Of a stretch of DNA of 64,000 bases, positions 17,252 to 27,798 are shown piece after piece (positions within the stretch are counted from its first letter, which is position 1; every line of letters begins with the position of its first letter). Source of the DNA: Paenalicyclobacillus ferrooxydans (GTDB taxonomy: Bacteria > Bacillota > Bacilli > Alicyclobacillales > Alicyclobacillaceae); contig NZ_LJCO01000045.1 in assembly GCF_001399675.1 (NCBI RefSeq), positions 62,001 to 126,000 of the forward strand. The letters run 5' to 3'. A program made the translations under genes and the position numbers. The notes beneath the pieces were generated by a model, which was not told the DNA's origin, did not search any database, and saw only the letters and a program-made list of their open reading frames with translations.

Positions 17252-17803
17252 TTATTCCAACCTTGAACTTATCTTGGTCAGCACCTTCTCCAGTTCCAAC
17301 AGTTTTCCCTCGATTCGATGCAGATGGCTTTGCATGTCATCGATTTCTTGTTCGGCTTTGTAATTGATGGCAAAGTCAATTACAGATTCATGTTTGTCCC
17401 TAGCCGTCTGGCGATTTTGACTCATCATGATAATGGGCGCTTGGAATGCTGCGATGAATGACAGACACAGGTTCAACAAAATAAACGGTGGCTCATCGAA
17501 ATGAAGCGGTGCCGTGAGTCGCAACGTGTTCCACGTGATCCATAGCGCTAGTACAATTGCAAAAATCACAATAAAAGTCCAACTACCTCCAAACGCCGCT
17601 ATTTTGTCAGCCAATCGATGGGACCATTTAGTCTGCTGTCTGTAATCCTCATCGATTTGTTGAATGATCCTGCTTTCATACTCGTTGACCAATCTGTCAA
17701 TTCGCCTGACATCCGTCTCTGTCATTGGAATGTCGAAACCTTCAAACGTGGAACTCTCCTCATCCAATTCCTGGGGCTTCACATAGTAATTGCGCTTTAC
17801 CAC
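17252..17803 (-). CDS. DUF1003 membrane protein
   Basis: A 183-residue protein with two central membrane helices and the DUF1003 signature: GGSWTFIVIF near residue 72, the helix-loop FDEPPFILLNLCLSFIAAFQ near 105-123, then APIIMMSQNRQ. A coiled coil (residues about 135-180) ends the protein. The GTG at 17803 lies nine bases after AAAGGAG; the TTG three codons earlier touches the site. Function of the family is unknown; it is found in many bacteria and is sometimes annotated as a cyclic-nucleotide- or ion-channel-like protein without proof. Confidence 0.85.
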   Translation of the reverse strand: MVKRNYYVKPQELDEESSTFEGFDIPMTETDVRRIDRLVNEYESRIIQQIDEDYRQQTKWSHRLADKIAAFGGSWTFIVIFAIVLALWITWNTLRLTAPLHFDEPPFILLNLCLSFIAAFQAPIIMMSQNRQTARDKHESVIDFAINYKAEQEIDDMQSHLHRIEGKLLELEKVLTKISSRLE

Positions 17804-17899
17804 AAAATTCAACTCCTTTGGCTAGGGAATCTCACACAACGGATCCACTGTATATACCAAAGAGTGGTCGGACCCGAAGACAGAATCCGTTGCGAGATT

Positions 17900-18364
17900 T
17901 AGCGGCGTATCTCGAGATCGTATGTACGTTTATGGTATGGTCCCTAGCGTGGGAATGCAAATGCCCTTCAAGCGTGCCTGGTGCTACCGCTCGTGAAGGG
18001 CGATCCGCCTTCGCCAGAAGACGCACGGGTGATGGCGCAAGAGGCGGATGACGAACCCCACCATACTGGGCTTCCCCAGTTGCTGAAGGCCACACAGCCT
18101 GTTCAGTACCAGTTGCTCGATAAGGCGAAGGTTGCTGGCATTCTCCTTAATATGCGTGGAGTCCCGCATGAGAACTGTTCCTGAGATCATGCTGTGTTTC
18201 ATACCTTGCAGCACCATCTCATCACAAATCTCTTGAAAGATGTTGAAGTCGTTAACCCGCTTGCATCGGTTCAGGCTGATCATGGAGTGGTCAGGAACTC
18301 GGTCTGTGAGTTTGAGTCCAAGAAACCAGCGACAACGCGACATTGGTTTACACTTCCTGCTCAA
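17900..18364 (-). pseudogene. IS1182-family transposase fragment
   Basis: The minus frame from 18364 to about 18110 gives CRWFLGLKLTDRVPDHSM, then NDFNIFQEICDEMVLQGM and SGTVLMRDSTHIKENA. This is the N-terminal half of an IS1182-type DDE transposase, including the first Asp (DSTHI). After that the similarity stops, so the 3' half and the ends are lost. It lies directly upstream of the GGDEF-EAL gene. Confidence 0.8.
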
Positions 18365-18543
18365 GCTGGCGTTCTGAGCGAATTACAAAATGGCAGAAAA
18401 ATTGTATTAGGGAGATAGTATGACCATTTATTGAACAGCGCAAACACACAGCGTTTTCATGGGAAATGAATCCTTGCGTTGAAATTGAACGGCAGATAGT
18501 GTCAAACGTGGCCGTCCGTTTGGAAGGCTGAGGCGATGAATAT

Positions 18544-20403
18544 ATGGCGTTACACATGGCTTTCCCACCACCCAAGAGTTGCCAATTAGATACAAGCAAT
18601 TTCATCGCTCACCAACTACAAAGGTGGGTAATGATAAATATGTCGGTTTACAGTGGCATAAGCCGCAAAATTACACCTCTAAATGAGTTAGCAGAACATG
18701 TTCTAAACAACCCGATCCAGTCAGATGAATTCCAGTTTCTGTTGCATATGGTTACCTCGAGACTCCCCCAGTCACATGTTCTCCTTACATGGTACGACAG
18801 TGAAACAAACCAAGGATCAACACTCCATCCAGATCAGCACTTCGACTCCGACGTCGTAGACGGAATTCAGAACTGGATCACGCGAAAACTGCAACAGATG
18901 GGTGCTATGAATCCTGTACACGAGTTTAAGGATGTGATTACGCAGGTGGTCGAAGACAGGCGAACTCTAAGAACAATACAATATGAGTTCAAGTCTGGCC
19001 GCCTGTTTGCATGTATCGTGATTGACTTCGGAGACAGCATACCGACAATTGAAAGACAGGTCATACGGGAGTTTGAAAATGCTCTTTCGATGTGCCTGGT
19101 ACTACATCATTTTAGGTCCATAAGCAATCTCTTCACTGATCCTCTGACACTTCTGCCGAATCGTATGTCGTTTTTTACAGCGGTACAGTCTGAAATTCAA
19201 GACTTGCGTGAGCAGGAGGAGTCGTTTGCCGTTGCGGTCATTAACTTAGACAGATTTCTTCGGATCAATGACTCCCTGGGCGAACGATTCGCTGATGGAG
19301 TCTTGAAATGCATATCAAAACGTCTATCGAATTTGGTCTCACCGCACAGCATCGTTGCCCGATTGGGAGGGGACGAGTTTGGGATTCTGTTACGAGGAAC
19401 TTGTGCTTCCGACGATTTGTATCAAATGGGCGAAGAATTAGCGGCGGAGATTCGTCAACCCATTTCAATCGCAGGGCATTCCGTGAAAATCACTGCAAGT
19501 ATCGGAATCGCCAACTGGAACGATTGTGGTGACAACCTCCATCACTTGATGCGAAATGCATACACAGCTGTTTCAGAGGCAAAGAAACGTGGCAGGAATG
19601 TCGCATACGTTCATGATTCACACAGGGTTATTCCTAAGATTGCGGTTATCTATCTAGAGGATGAACTAGTGCTCGCCCTCGAACGAGATGAGTTTGTTCT
19701 CCATTACCAGCCGCGAATGTGTGCTCAAACAAACCAGATTGTGGGTGCAGAAGCCCTAATTCGTTGGCGGCACCCCACTAGAGGACTTCTTCCCCCTACG
19801 GAGTTCATCCCGGTAGCCGAACAGAGTTCACTAATAATAGATATTGGCGATTGGGTACTGCGGCGGGCTTTACAACAGGTGCAAGACTGGCTTGGATACT
19901 CTTCAAACATCCCCCGCGTCGCCATCAACATATCCCCCCAGCAATTGATAAGAGGCGGATTCGTCGACACGTTGCTCAAGTATCTTGATAAAACTTCAGT
20001 AAACCCAAATTTGCTTGAAATCGAAGTGACAGAAACAGCGGTCATTGAGTACGGAGAGGATATTATTGCTGCGGTAAAAAGAATTCGAAATGCGGGCGTG
20101 AGAATTTCTATTGATGACTTTGGAACCGGATACTCGTCACTCGAGATTCTAAAGAGGTTCACCGCTGATTATTTGAAGATAGACCAGTCGTTTGTACAGG
20201 ATCTCGATTTTAAGAGCCGGGCCATTGTGTCCACCGTAACTCAACTGGCTCATCGTATTGATTTACAAGTCGTAGGTGAAGGGGTCGAGACGCATTCCCA
20301 GAGGGAGTTTCTTGTCGAGGTGGGCTGCGATGAACTGCAAGGGTTTTTGTTCAGTCGTCCGCTTCCAGCGGATAAGTTTACAAGGCTCCTCAAAATACAT
20401 TAA
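18544..20403 (+). CDS. GGDEF-EAL dual-domain c-di-GMP protein
   Basis: Up to 619 residues; the start is uncertain (ATG at 18544 or, behind AAGGTGGG, 18640). An N-terminal region of about 190 residues is followed by a GGDEF domain (about 200-355) with an intact RLGGDEF. The usual D-x-D/N-F-K-x-I-N-D segment is altered (NLDRFLRIND), as is the GD-x-L-L helix. The EAL domain (about 370-615) keeps AEALIRW, LEIEVTE, SIDDFGTGYSSLE and GEGVE. Phosphodiesterase activity is likely; cyclase activity is less sure. IS debris lies on its upstream side, and a GAF-GGDEF gene follows 43 bases after its stop. Confidence 0.88.
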   Translation: MALHMAFPPPKSCQLDTSNFIAHQLQRWVMINMSVYSGISRKITPLNELAEHVLNNPIQSDEFQFLLHMVTSRLPQSHVLLTWYDSETNQGSTLHPDQHFDSDVVDGIQNWITRKLQQMGAMNPVHEFKDVITQVVEDRRTLRTIQYEFKSGRLFACIVIDFGDSIPTIERQVIREFENALSMCLVLHHFRSISNLFTDPLTLLPNRMSFFTAVQSEIQDLREQEESFAVAVINLDRFLRINDSLGERFADGVLKCISKRLSNLVSPHSIVARLGGDEFGILLRGTCASDDLYQMGEELAAEIRQPISIAGHSVKITASIGIANWNDCGDNLHHLMRNAYTAVSEAKKRGRNVAYVHDSHRVIPKIAVIYLEDELVLALERDEFVLHYQPRMCAQTNQIVGAEALIRWRHPTRGLLPPTEFIPVAEQSSLIIDIGDWVLRRALQQVQDWLGYSSNIPRVAINISPQQLIRGGFVDTLLKYLDKTSVNPNLLEIEVTETAVIEYGEDIIAAVKRIRNAGVRISIDDFGTGYSSLEILKRFTADYLKIDQSFVQDLDFKSRAIVSTVTQLAHRIDLQVVGEGVETHSQREFLVEVGCDELQGFLFSRPLPADKFTRLLKIH

Positions 20404-20446
20404 TACAATATAGAAAGCTAAATGCCTTACACAAAAAGGGCGGTAA

Positions 20447-21415
20447 TTGGTAATGAATACACCGAACAGCATTAACATAAATAATTTGCAGGACACAGTC
20501 GAACAGGTACTGGAAATTTTGGGCGAATTCATTGGGGTGAACACACTCTTTGTCGCTGTCAATGACGAAAACACAAATTTTATTCTGAATGCCCTCAACC
20601 GCAACGAGATACTCATAGAGGAAGGTGAGGGTACATCCCTAGCCGAGACCTATTGCAATTTAGTAACCAAAAATGCAACTAGACCTGTTGTGATAGAAAG
20701 CACAAGAACGGACATTCGGACTAGAAACCTCGATGTGACCAGTCAATTGGGCGATACATCGTTTATTGGCGTTCCAATCCTGCTTAGCGACGACACGGTC
20801 TGCGGAACGATATGCGGGCTCGACAACCGCGGTTATGAATACTCCGCGCGGGATATACAATTGCTAAAGACCATGGCCACGCTTCTTGGATACGTCGTTG
20901 AACTAGAGCGGTTTGCGTTTCGAGATGCACTCACTCGTGCCTTTAATAGAAACTTTATATACATGTATTTAACCAAGGAATGGAAAAACAGGTTTAATAC
21001 TGTTGCCTTCTTGTTTCTAGACGTGGATGATTTCAAGAGTGTGAACGATACATATGGACATGCTACGGGCGACCAACTCCTGACTGAGTTATCAAGAAGA
21101 ATCCACCGATGCATTCGGAGGTCGGATATGGTCTGCCGCGTTGGCGGTGATGAGTTCGTCGTCGTGATCCCGAATTACGGCAGCATAGCGACGGTCACAA
21201 GAATAGTTCACAGTATGCTGACAGAGTTCGAAACTCCGATTTACATTCACGGGCAGTCTCTCACTCTGTCAGCAAGTATTGGTGTAAGTTTATATCCCGA
21301 AGACGGTTCAGACGTTGACGCTTTACTGGAACAGGCTGATGTAGCCATGTATCGTGCAAAGCGCGCTGGCAAAGCCAATTATCAAATTTATTCCAGCGAT
21401 ATGAATGAAGGATAG
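20447..21415 (+). CDS. GAF-GGDEF diguanylate cyclase
   Basis: The 322-residue protein has an N-terminal GAF sensor (residues about 15-150) and a complete GGDEF domain (about 160-315). FLDVDDFKSVNDTYGHATGD supplies the substrate Mg2+ and guanine contacts, and RVGGDEF is the active site. No RxxD inhibitory site is obvious just before GGDEF (CRRSDMVC is near it). It should make c-di-GMP in response to a small ligand or redox signal. The TTG at 20447 follows AAAGGG by six bases; an ATG lies two codons later. It is probably co-transcribed with the preceding GGDEF-EAL gene. Confidence 0.88.
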   Translation: MVMNTPNSININNLQDTVEQVLEILGEFIGVNTLFVAVNDENTNFILNALNRNEILIEEGEGTSLAETYCNLVTKNATRPVVIESTRTDIRTRNLDVTSQLGDTSFIGVPILLSDDTVCGTICGLDNRGYEYSARDIQLLKTMATLLGYVVELERFAFRDALTRAFNRNFIYMYLTKEWKNRFNTVAFLFLDVDDFKSVNDTYGHATGDQLLTELSRRIHRCIRRSDMVCRVGGDEFVVVIPNYGSIATVTRIVHSMLTEFETPIYIHGQSLTLSASIGVSLYPEDGSDVDALLEQADVAMYRAKRAGKANYQIYSSDMNEG

Positions 21416-21486
21416 TTGCCAGCTTCCGTTTGACAACTACTTCAAACCACCTTCGGGTTCGTCCATTGAGGGACCAACACCAATTT

Positions 21487-21942
21487 ACCTGCTGAGCAGG
21501 TGGTCACTTCATACAAAATGTTGATGAACGTGGAACGGACGTTCAGAGAGATTAAGAACTTCCTTGATGTCGGCCCGGTGTACCACTGGAACGAAAAGCG
21601 AGTTCGTGGCCACATCTTCATCTGTGTACTTGCGTATCTGTTCGAGCAGGCGATTCAAGTGATATACCGCCGCTGGTGGGAACAGCGTGAACACGAAGCG
21701 AAGCAGATGGACAACGCTACAGAGCGTGAGCAACGGCTCGAAGAACTGGGCGAGCACTGGTACACCGGCGAGGGAAATTGTAAAAGAGCTGGCACGTCAT
21801 GAAGGCTGAGTTTCTCGGGAAAGAGTTCCTTAGCGTACCACCTCCGCCACAGAACCTGGTTCAGGTGCTCAAGGCACTGAACGTTCCGCTTCCTGCAAAG
21901 GCCATCCACCTGCGTCAGACCTCATCCGGCACCCTCGTTTAG
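21487..21942 (+). pseudogene. IS1634-family transposase C-terminal remnant
   Basis: The frame from 21487 gives AEQVVTSYKMLMNVERTFRE, then DVGPVYHWNEKRVRGHIFIC, the C-terminal part of an IS1634/IS4-type transposase with the catalytic Glu in the RTFREIK helix. After a frameshift near 21790, GKEFLSVPPPPQ and KAIHLRQTSSGTLV complete the family C-terminus. The N-terminal two thirds and the ends are missing. Confidence 0.85.
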
Positions 21943-21957
21943 TCCGAATTCAGACTT

Positions 21958-21986
21958 GAAGGCCCCAACTAGATTGGGGCTCTTTG
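21958..21986 (+). terminator. hairpin after IS1634 remnant
   Basis: GCCCCAA / TTGGGGC stem with a five-base loop is followed by TCTTT. It may have belonged to the inserted element. Confidence 0.5.
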
Positions 21987-22113
21987 CGTTGTAGGGCAAA
22001 ATACCCCCTACAATCCCTTGCTGGGCCTAGGGGGCTGTCAAAGATGAGATTTAGGCTCGAAAAATTCTGGACGTGAATTCATGGTCATTCGAGTGAGGAA
22101 TTGGTGAATGTGG

Positions 22114-22353
22114 TCAAATAACCTCAGAATCATCATTGTTTTTGAGTCGATAACCCAACCTGTTCGGTACGCTCCGCTCAACCGCCGTTATCTCAACATC
22201 CGCATTGCCGCACATACACCTCTTAAATCCCGTCTCTATGTCCCCTTCCTTATTTGGTACCCCGCGCATAATGAAACGTTGGCCACACGACTGGCACTTG
22301 ACGAGAACTTTTACTCTTTCATGTTTTGCAGCTGTATTCTGTTCTGCTAACAT
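22114..22353 (-). CDS. small zinc-ribbon protein, unrecognised
   Basis: A 79-residue protein contains CQSCGQRF near residue 20 and CMCGN near 46, which together could bind one zinc ion. A polar helix precedes and a short basic tail follows. An AAGGGG box lies about 12 bases before the ATG, a little far. It could be a DNA- or RNA-binding accessory protein. I know no named family for it. It lies between transposon and recombinase remnants. Confidence 0.5.
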   Translation of the reverse strand: MLAEQNTAAKHERVKVLVKCQSCGQRFIMRGVPNKEGDIETGFKRCMCGNADVEITAVERSVPNRLGYRLKNNDDSEVI

Positions 22354-22399
22354 GGCACCTACGCCCCTTTACATGTCTTGCAACTTAAATACATTCTAT

Positions 22400-22690
22400 A
22401 AGTCGGTGTAGAATCCCTCCACGACAGTGTTTAACTTGACCCGCTTCACCGTCATGTCCCGATGGATCCGGTCGATCTCGTACAGTCGATATTACTTGTC
22501 CCTAGGCTGGGCGACTTGTCACCGACGCCGATTCAGCATCTATCTGCTTGTGGTGCCCGTTTCGCCTGCAGATGATCGCTGGCACCGCGTTCCGCAGCAC
22601 CTTGGGATTCGTGACCGCCACTCGAAGCCTGTCTAACACCATTTGCTCTGCTGCATCTGCCTCGACACCATTGTAGCGGCGCTACGTTGC
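22400..22690 (-). pseudogene. probable C-terminal remnant of a large serine recombinase
   Basis: On the minus strand, RYNGVEADAAEQMVLDRLRV is followed by NPKVLRNAV and, after frame changes, YRLYEIDRIHRDMTVKRV. The spacing of Tyr/Cys-ribbon residue, acidic helix and coiled coil is like the tail of large serine recombinases. Several frameshifts and stops are present. Assignment rests on pattern recognition only. Confidence 0.35.
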
Positions 22691-22702
22691 GAAGCATTAG
22701 CG

Positions 22703-22731
22703 TTGACTTTTTTCCAAAACTGTACTAATAT
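22703..22731 (+). promoter_or_regulatory. putative promoter of long-leader DEAD-box transcript
   Basis: TTGACT at 22703-22708 and TAATAT at 22726-22731 are separated by 17 bases. The start would be about 360 bases before the helicase gene. The long leader contains a csp remnant and its terminator, which suggests this was once a csp promoter. Confidence 0.5.
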
Positions 22732-22890
22732 ATACATTTGTGTAATGGTAATTCGTATGCATGTATGAAATTATGAGCCGTCCTTGTTGAGCCTCATAGT
22801 GGGGCACTATAGGGATGGCTTTATTTACTTACACAAGCGAACGACGCCCATGAACAAGTATCGTACTCAGCGATCACTAGGAGAAAATTG

Positions 22891-22974
22891 TATGAAACCC
22901 TTGAAGAAGGCCAGCGCGTGAGGTTTGACATTGTTGATGGTCCAAGAGGTCCACAAGCCGCAAACGTTGCGTAA
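22891..22974 (+). pseudogene. csp remnant, last 28 codons
   Basis: The frame reads [20 protein letters not shown] then PQAANVA and stop, matching the C-terminal 28 residues of the intact copy at 29.4 kb almost residue for residue. Both RNA-binding motifs are gone; the sequence upstream is unrelated. A strong terminator follows at 22989. Confidence 0.9.
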
Positions 22975-22988
22975 AGCTAGTTGTAGAC

Positions 22989-23044
22989 AGCGGGCTATCT
23001 CTTCTGGCATCGTTTGATACCGGAAGAGATAGCCCGCTTTCCTT
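22989..23044 (+). terminator. strong hairpin in the DEAD-box leader
   Basis: A perfect 16-bp stem AGCGGGCTATCTCTTC / GAAGAGATAGCCCGCT with an 18-base loop precedes TTTCCTT. It lies between the csp remnant and the helicase gene, so the helicase needs read-through, cold-dependent antitermination or its own promoter in the next 50 bases. Confidence 0.85.
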
Positions 23045-23097
23045 GCTGATGAAACATTCATGGAATAAAGAGGTGCACAAAGAAGGAGTTTTGACGC

Positions 23098-24507
23098 ATG
23101 GCATTGTTTAGGGAACTAAATTTGAGTGACGAAGTACTAGATTCTTTAGAGGAAATGGGTTTCGAATCCGCCACAGCCATCCAAATGGAAGCTATACCCA
23201 TTGCACTTTCTGGTCAAGATTTAATTGGTCAAGCACAAACCGGAACCGGGAAGACCGTGGCATTTTCAATTCCTGTAGTTGAGGCAGTCGATACGACTCA
23301 GCACAATGTCCAAGCCCTCATCCTCACCCCCACCCGAGAACTCTGCATTCAGGTGGCGGAAGAGATCGCGAAGGTGGGAGCCAAGAAGGGTGTACGAGTA
23401 CTCGCTGTCTATGGCGGGCATGAGATTCAACGCCAAATTCGGGCGCTGAAAAATCAGCCGAGCGTAATCGTTGCTACGCCAGGACGATTAATGGACCACA
23501 TGAATCGACGCACGGTTAACATGCAGCATGTCGGTATGGTTGTGTTGGATGAAGCCGATGAAATGCTCGATATGGGATTCATTGAGGATATCGAGACCAT
23601 TTTGTCCGCCTGCCCACCGCAGCGACAGACATTGTTGTTCTCCGCTACCATCAAGCCGGGTGTGCAAAAACTGGCCAAAAAATTCATGCGTGACTTCACG
23701 GTCGTGTCGATAAAGGCACAGGACATTATGGTTCCAACCATCGAACAGGCTTACTATGAAGTGCACGAAAGCCACAAACTCGATGTGTTAACGAGACTAT
23801 TGGACATTCAAAATCCGGAACTTGCTATCGTCTTCGGTCGGACCAGACGTCGAGTCGATGAGCTTTCAAATGCATTACAGACGCGTGGTTATTTAGCAGA
23901 GGGATTGCACGGCGACTTGAATCAAAGACAACGAGACAGTGTTATGAGCAAATTCCGCGACGGAAGTCTCGAGGTCTTAGTGGCGACCGACGTTGCGGCA
24001 AGAGGCATCGACATATCTGGAGTGACACATGTCTACAACTTTGACATCCCGCAAGATGTAGATAGTTACGTTCACCGGATCGGTAGAACAGGACGCGCAG
24101 GAAAAACTGGCATTGCATCCACCTTTGTTACGCCTCGCGAAATCGAACACCTGCGTCAAATTGAGCGCGCCACGAAGCGTCAAATTGAGCGTCGTCCAGT
24201 TCCAACCGTGATCGAGGCAAAATACAGTAAACAAAAAGTTGCCATGGAACGATTGTTGAACAATAGCAATTTGGACAATCTAGGGGGCTTCCGTGGCCTT
24301 GCTGAGGAACTGCTTGAGCAACAGGACTCGATTTCGCTGGTAGCTTCTGCGATTCAGTTGTTGACAGTGAATACGACAGAAGTGCCCATTGAACTGACTC
24401 CGGAGCAGCCAATTCGCGTCAAAAAGCCGACGTACCGAGATAACAAAGGTGACCGTCACCGGAAATCTCTTCGCCCCAACGGGGGAGGACGCGGCGCCCG
24501 ACGGTAA
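23098..24507 (+). CDS. DEAD-box RNA helicase, CshA-like
   Basis: The 469-residue helicase has the two RecA domains. The Q motif is near residue 29, AQTGTGKT is at 46-53, PTRELCIQ is near 99, DEADEML near 150, SATIKPG near 180, and [13 protein letters not shown] near 326. The tail of about 90 residues is basic at its end ([16 protein letters not shown]-like). It should unwind short RNA duplexes in ribosome assembly or mRNA decay. AAGGAG precedes the ATG by eight bases. The leader with a csp remnant points to cold-regulated expression (inference). Confidence 0.93.
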   Translation: MALFRELNLSDEVLDSLEEMGFESATAIQMEAIPIALSGQDLIGQAQTGTGKTVAFSIPVVEAVDTTQHNVQALILTPTRELCIQVAEEIAKVGAKKGVRVLAVYGGHEIQRQIRALKNQPSVIVATPGRLMDHMNRRTVNMQHVGMVVLDEADEMLDMGFIEDIETILSACPPQRQTLLFSATIKPGVQKLAKKFMRDFTVVSIKAQDIMVPTIEQAYYEVHESHKLDVLTRLLDIQNPELAIVFGRTRRRVDELSNALQTRGYLAEGLHGDLNQRQRDSVMSKFRDGSLEVLVATDVAARGIDISGVTHVYNFDIPQDVDSYVHRIGRTGRAGKTGIASTFVTPREIEHLRQIERATKRQIERRPVPTVIEAKYSKQKVAMERLLNNSNLDNLGGFRGLAEELLEQQDSISLVASAIQLLTVNTTEVPIELTPEQPIRVKKPTYRDNKGDRHRKSLRPNGGGRGARR

Positions 24508-25253
24508 AAGCACCACATTTGCATAAGCGTAGTGTAAGGACCATCCATCAGACTCGTTTCGAGGTGATGGAGTGAAACTTCCTTGCAACATCACGAATGG
24601 CAGTGAAACTTTGGCCTAGGCTTCATCTCTAAACACAAAGCTGTCTAGTTTGTGACGCCGTCTTTTGTACCCATGTTTGGGTATGCCATCCGTAAATGTG
24701 GATTCTCAGCGACAAAAGCTCACAATCGAACGTGAAGAGATCTGTCATTCGTTTGGTCACAGTGATATACCGGATACTCATCCATCCATGGCTACTATCG
24801 CAACCTCTACATCAACCGCAAATCCGGTATATAGCCTTCATGGTCTTTCGTTACAAGGTGTAGCAGTTTCGTCAACTACTCGCTTCTCTCGCATGAGTGG
24901 TCCATACGAAAAATGGGGCTTCGTATTCTGCAGGGGGCCATCCTGTACCCCAGAATGGTCCTCTAGGTCTGGCTGTCAGACAGAGAACAAGCCCGTCAGC
25001 AGACCAACAGGATGCCGAATGGAGCGAAGACCCGACCAGAACCAATAGTTGGCTCGCTTATTGCGGTTGGACGGTTCATAACAGGTTCCCCTTTCGTATC
25101 TCTGCCGAGTAAGTCCTAGCTGGATGACCACGAGTAAGTCAGCACGCTTTCGCGTCGGGGCATTGAGTTTCAGCACCAAGTGCTGCCCCTATCCATCCCA
25201 TTACAGAATGGCGTTTGCTTATTACCCATTCCGTTACCTCCTGGGGCGTTATT
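24508..25253. other. 746-base stretch without recognised gene
   Basis: A CCATCA...GGTGATGG hairpin near 24545-24570 may end the helicase transcript. Frames on both strands give short products without domains or start signals. The composition looks like decayed coding DNA, but no parent family could be named. Confidence 0.45.
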
Positions 25254-25300
25254 GATCCGATGATCCGTGGTTTTACATAGTGGAGGCGAATCGTGTCAGG
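25254..25300 (-). repeat. tmRNA-3'-end-like repeat, copy R2
   Basis: GATCCGATGATCCGTGGTTT, TACATA and then GTGGAGGCGAATCG. The first block is shared with copy R3 at 32.0 kb and the last with copy R1 at 12.8 kb. It lies about 60 bases beyond the stop codon of dbpA. Confidence 0.65.
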
Positions 25301-25359
25301 ACATAACCACGACCTCCATTATTGATACAGTTCACCGGTTATACAGAGCTTTTCCGCGT

Positions 25360-26814
25360 TTACTGCTCGATTGCACGATGCACCTTTAATAGCTTCCCTT
25401 TAATGGTCGTGTTTTTCATGGCATTGAGAACAAGTGGCCCTTTACCGTTTAATATGTCAACATACGAAACATTGTCCTGTATCGTAATAATCCCAATATC
25501 TTCGGCTGTTACACCTTCGATTTTAGCAATGGTGCCGACAAAATCTACGGCTCTGATTTTCTTTTTCTTGCCACCATTAAAATATAGCTTCAAGATGTTG
25601 TAATTTAGTTGTTCATTCTTATTCCTTTTAATGGTTGGCCGAGCCTGCAGCTTTTCTTCAAAAGCCGCCCTCATAGATGCCACTTCTTCTTTTGAGGGAG
25701 CATCCGCCCTGAGGATTTCGAACCCAATGAAGCCTTCAATATCCGATAAGAATTTCCCTTCATAGGGCGTAACAAAGGTAATCGCCTTCCCAGTCTTGCC
25801 GGCCCGTCCCGTTCTACCGGTGCGATGCACATAGCTTTCCTTTTCCAAAGGAAGATCATAGTTAATCACATGCGTGACATTTTCAATATCAATTCCTCTC
25901 GCAGCGACATCCGTTGCAACCAGATATCGAAATTCCCCTCGTTTAAACTTGTTCATGACATTAAACCGTTGGTCCTGTTCCATACCTCCATGAATTTTGT
26001 CACAGGGATAAGCAAGGCGACTTAAATTTCTAAATGTGTTTTCCACACGTTCTTGAGTTCGACAAAAAATAATACAACTATCCGGATTCTCAACGACTGT
26101 TATATCCGTAAGAAGGTTGAATTTGTCTTCTTCTTTCACGATTAACAGAGTATGCTCAGTTTGCACTGCCATTGTTTCATTCTCTTCAATCCCGATCTCT
26201 ACATCAATAGGATTTTTCATGTATCGATGACATAGGTTTTGAACATCTTCTGGAAGCGTAGCGGAAAATAACATGGTTACGCGGTCCTTGGGCAGCTCAC
26301 GAATTATAGCTTCTACCTGTTTGATAAATCCCATGTTCAACATCTCATCAGCTTCATCAATCACAAGAAATGTCAGCCGTTTCAGGTCCAATGTCCTTCG
26401 TTCAATATGATCGAGTACACGGCCCGGTGTGCCCACAACAACATGGCTTTTTTGCTTTAATTCGGCCTGTTGTCTAGCAAAAGGTTCCTTCCCATAAACA
26501 GCAGTTGCTTTAATTCGCTTCAGTCTCCCGATATTCGTGATATCCTCTTTCACTTGTGCTGCGAGCTCGCGTGTGGGGGTTAATATGAGCGCTTGAGGTT
26601 TATTCTCTTCCCACTCCACCAATTCACAAATCGGAATTCCGAATGCTGCCGTTTTGCCACTTCCTGTTCCGGATTTCACAACAAGGTCCTTTTTCCCCAG
26701 GGCAATAGGTATCACTTCATTTTGGACGTCCGTGGGGTGTTTATAGCCCAAACTATCCAACGAGCGGACGATGTCCTCACTTAGCCGATAGCCTTTGAAA
26801 CTTCCCTTACTCAT
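25360..26814 (-). CDS. dbpA: DEAD-box RNA helicase DbpA/YxiN
   Basis: The 484-residue helicase has SGTGSGKT at 48-55, DEADEML near 152, SATLPED near 184 and [13 protein letters not shown] near 325. The C-terminal 75 residues form the DbpA RNA-binding domain ([37 protein letters not shown]), which in this family recognises hairpin 92 of 23S rRNA. The protein therefore acts in large-subunit assembly. AAAGGAG lies eight bases before the ATG. It converges on the first helicase gene, and both lie inside the cold-shock region. Confidence 0.95.
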   Translation of the reverse strand: MSKGSFKGYRLSEDIVRSLDSLGYKHPTDVQNEVIPIALGKKDLVVKSGTGSGKTAAFGIPICELVEWEENKPQALILTPTRELAAQVKEDITNIGRLKRIKATAVYGKEPFARQQAELKQKSHVVVGTPGRVLDHIERRTLDLKRLTFLVIDEADEMLNMGFIKQVEAIIRELPKDRVTMLFSATLPEDVQNLCHRYMKNPIDVEIGIEENETMAVQTEHTLLIVKEEDKFNLLTDITVVENPDSCIIFCRTQERVENTFRNLSRLAYPCDKIHGGMEQDQRFNVMNKFKRGEFRYLVATDVAARGIDIENVTHVINYDLPLEKESYVHRTGRTGRAGKTGKAITFVTPYEGKFLSDIEGFIGFEILRADAPSKEEVASMRAAFEEKLQARPTIKRNKNEQLNYNILKLYFNGGKKKKIRAVDFVGTIAKIEGVTAEDIGIITIQDNVSYVDILNGKGPLVLNAMKNTTIKGKLLKVHRAIEQ

Positions 26815-27324
26815 ATAAAATGCTCCTTTTCATGTAGCACAGTGGTCACCGTTCATTCTATGCAATTACACACAACGACCAGGGCAAGTGCCCACGATCT
26901 CGTTCGAGAGACCTACCATGCGCACGGTGCGTCTAAAACGGTTATTTGTGGAGTTTCACTGCATCACATCATTCGCCCTGACCGACGAGTTCATACCGCG
27001 CCTTACTCGATACGAATACCGTGCTCGGTGCATCGCTCTAACGAACCTGTCGGTTTCTCTTCGATTGTCTCTTCCAAAGGCAAAGGACCCCGCAGAGCCC
27101 TTCATTCGGTGAAGACTCGACTCTAACACATAGAAAGGGTAATGAGAACAATTACTCTTTACAAGGACTGTCAATCTATTGTTATTCTCGTCCCAGAATC
27201 GATAACGGGGGAGACCTAATCTAGAAGGCAGTCCAACACCCCATCACGTCGTTTAATATCCGTTGACTTCTCATACCCCAAAGTATGAAAAACTGCCTCT
27301 TCCCCTCTACAAGCCCCCAGAGTT
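26815..27324. other. intergenic region, no gene seen
   Basis: Open frames exist on both strands but have no ribosome binding sites or domain features. The dbpA promoter should be at the left side. Confidence 0.4.
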
Positions 27325-27798
27325 TTACTTCTGGTTGCCAAACTTACGTATGACTCGTTCTACCGATTGAATAAAATCAGTTTCCTGTTTCACCTCAACG
27401 AAGGCTGGAAAACGACGCGCCAACGCCAAACGAAGAGATTCGAGTTCGACATCGTTTAGTCCATTTAGTTTGCGTAACAATACAGTAGCCTCTTTCGACA
27501 ACACGCTCACTTTTTCATTTTCTTCGACAGCTGGAATGCATCCATCGCTTCGTGTCTCAAATTCACTTACAATGGTTTCCGGTACCTTCATTCCCCATTT
27601 AAAACGCAGATTCGTAATTTTCTTTTTCGTCACCCCGAATAATTTCGCAATGTCCCCGTCCGAGCAGTCTTCGTCCCACCATAGGTGGTGAAGGATCTCA
27701 TATGTAAGCTGCTTGATATCGAGCTTCTCTCCATGTCGCTTTTGTTGTACTAACTTGTCATACGCATTCATTTTCCGTTCATGTCCCCATTCCCTCAT
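27325..27798 (-). CDS. helix-turn-helix protein, unrecognised
   Basis: A protein of up to 157 residues; the start at 27798 has a poor site, and the ATG at 27771 is an alternative. It contains CSDGDIAKLFGVTKKKITNL near residue 43, a convincing helix-turn-helix. The C-terminal half is acidic and Leu-rich, with LNDVELESLRLALARRF near 112 as a likely dimerisation helix. It could be a small regulator. No partner gene or operator is apparent. Confidence 0.6.
   Translation of the reverse strand: MREWGHERKMNAYDKLVQQKRHGEKLDIKQLTYEILHHLWWDEDCSDGDIAKLFGVTKKKITNLRFKWGMKVPETIVSEFETRSDGCIPAVEENEKVSVLSKEATVLLRKLNGLNDVELESLRLALARRFPAFVEVKQETDFIQSVERVIRKFGNQK

Noticed and set aside
24665-25179. Open frames between the two helicase genes
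   Set aside because: No recognised domain, no ribosome binding site, and both strands are equally open; left as unassigned DNA.
26842-27174. Frames of 72-94 codons before dbpA
   Set aside because: They overlap each other on opposite strands, with no site or family; probably leader or spacer DNA.
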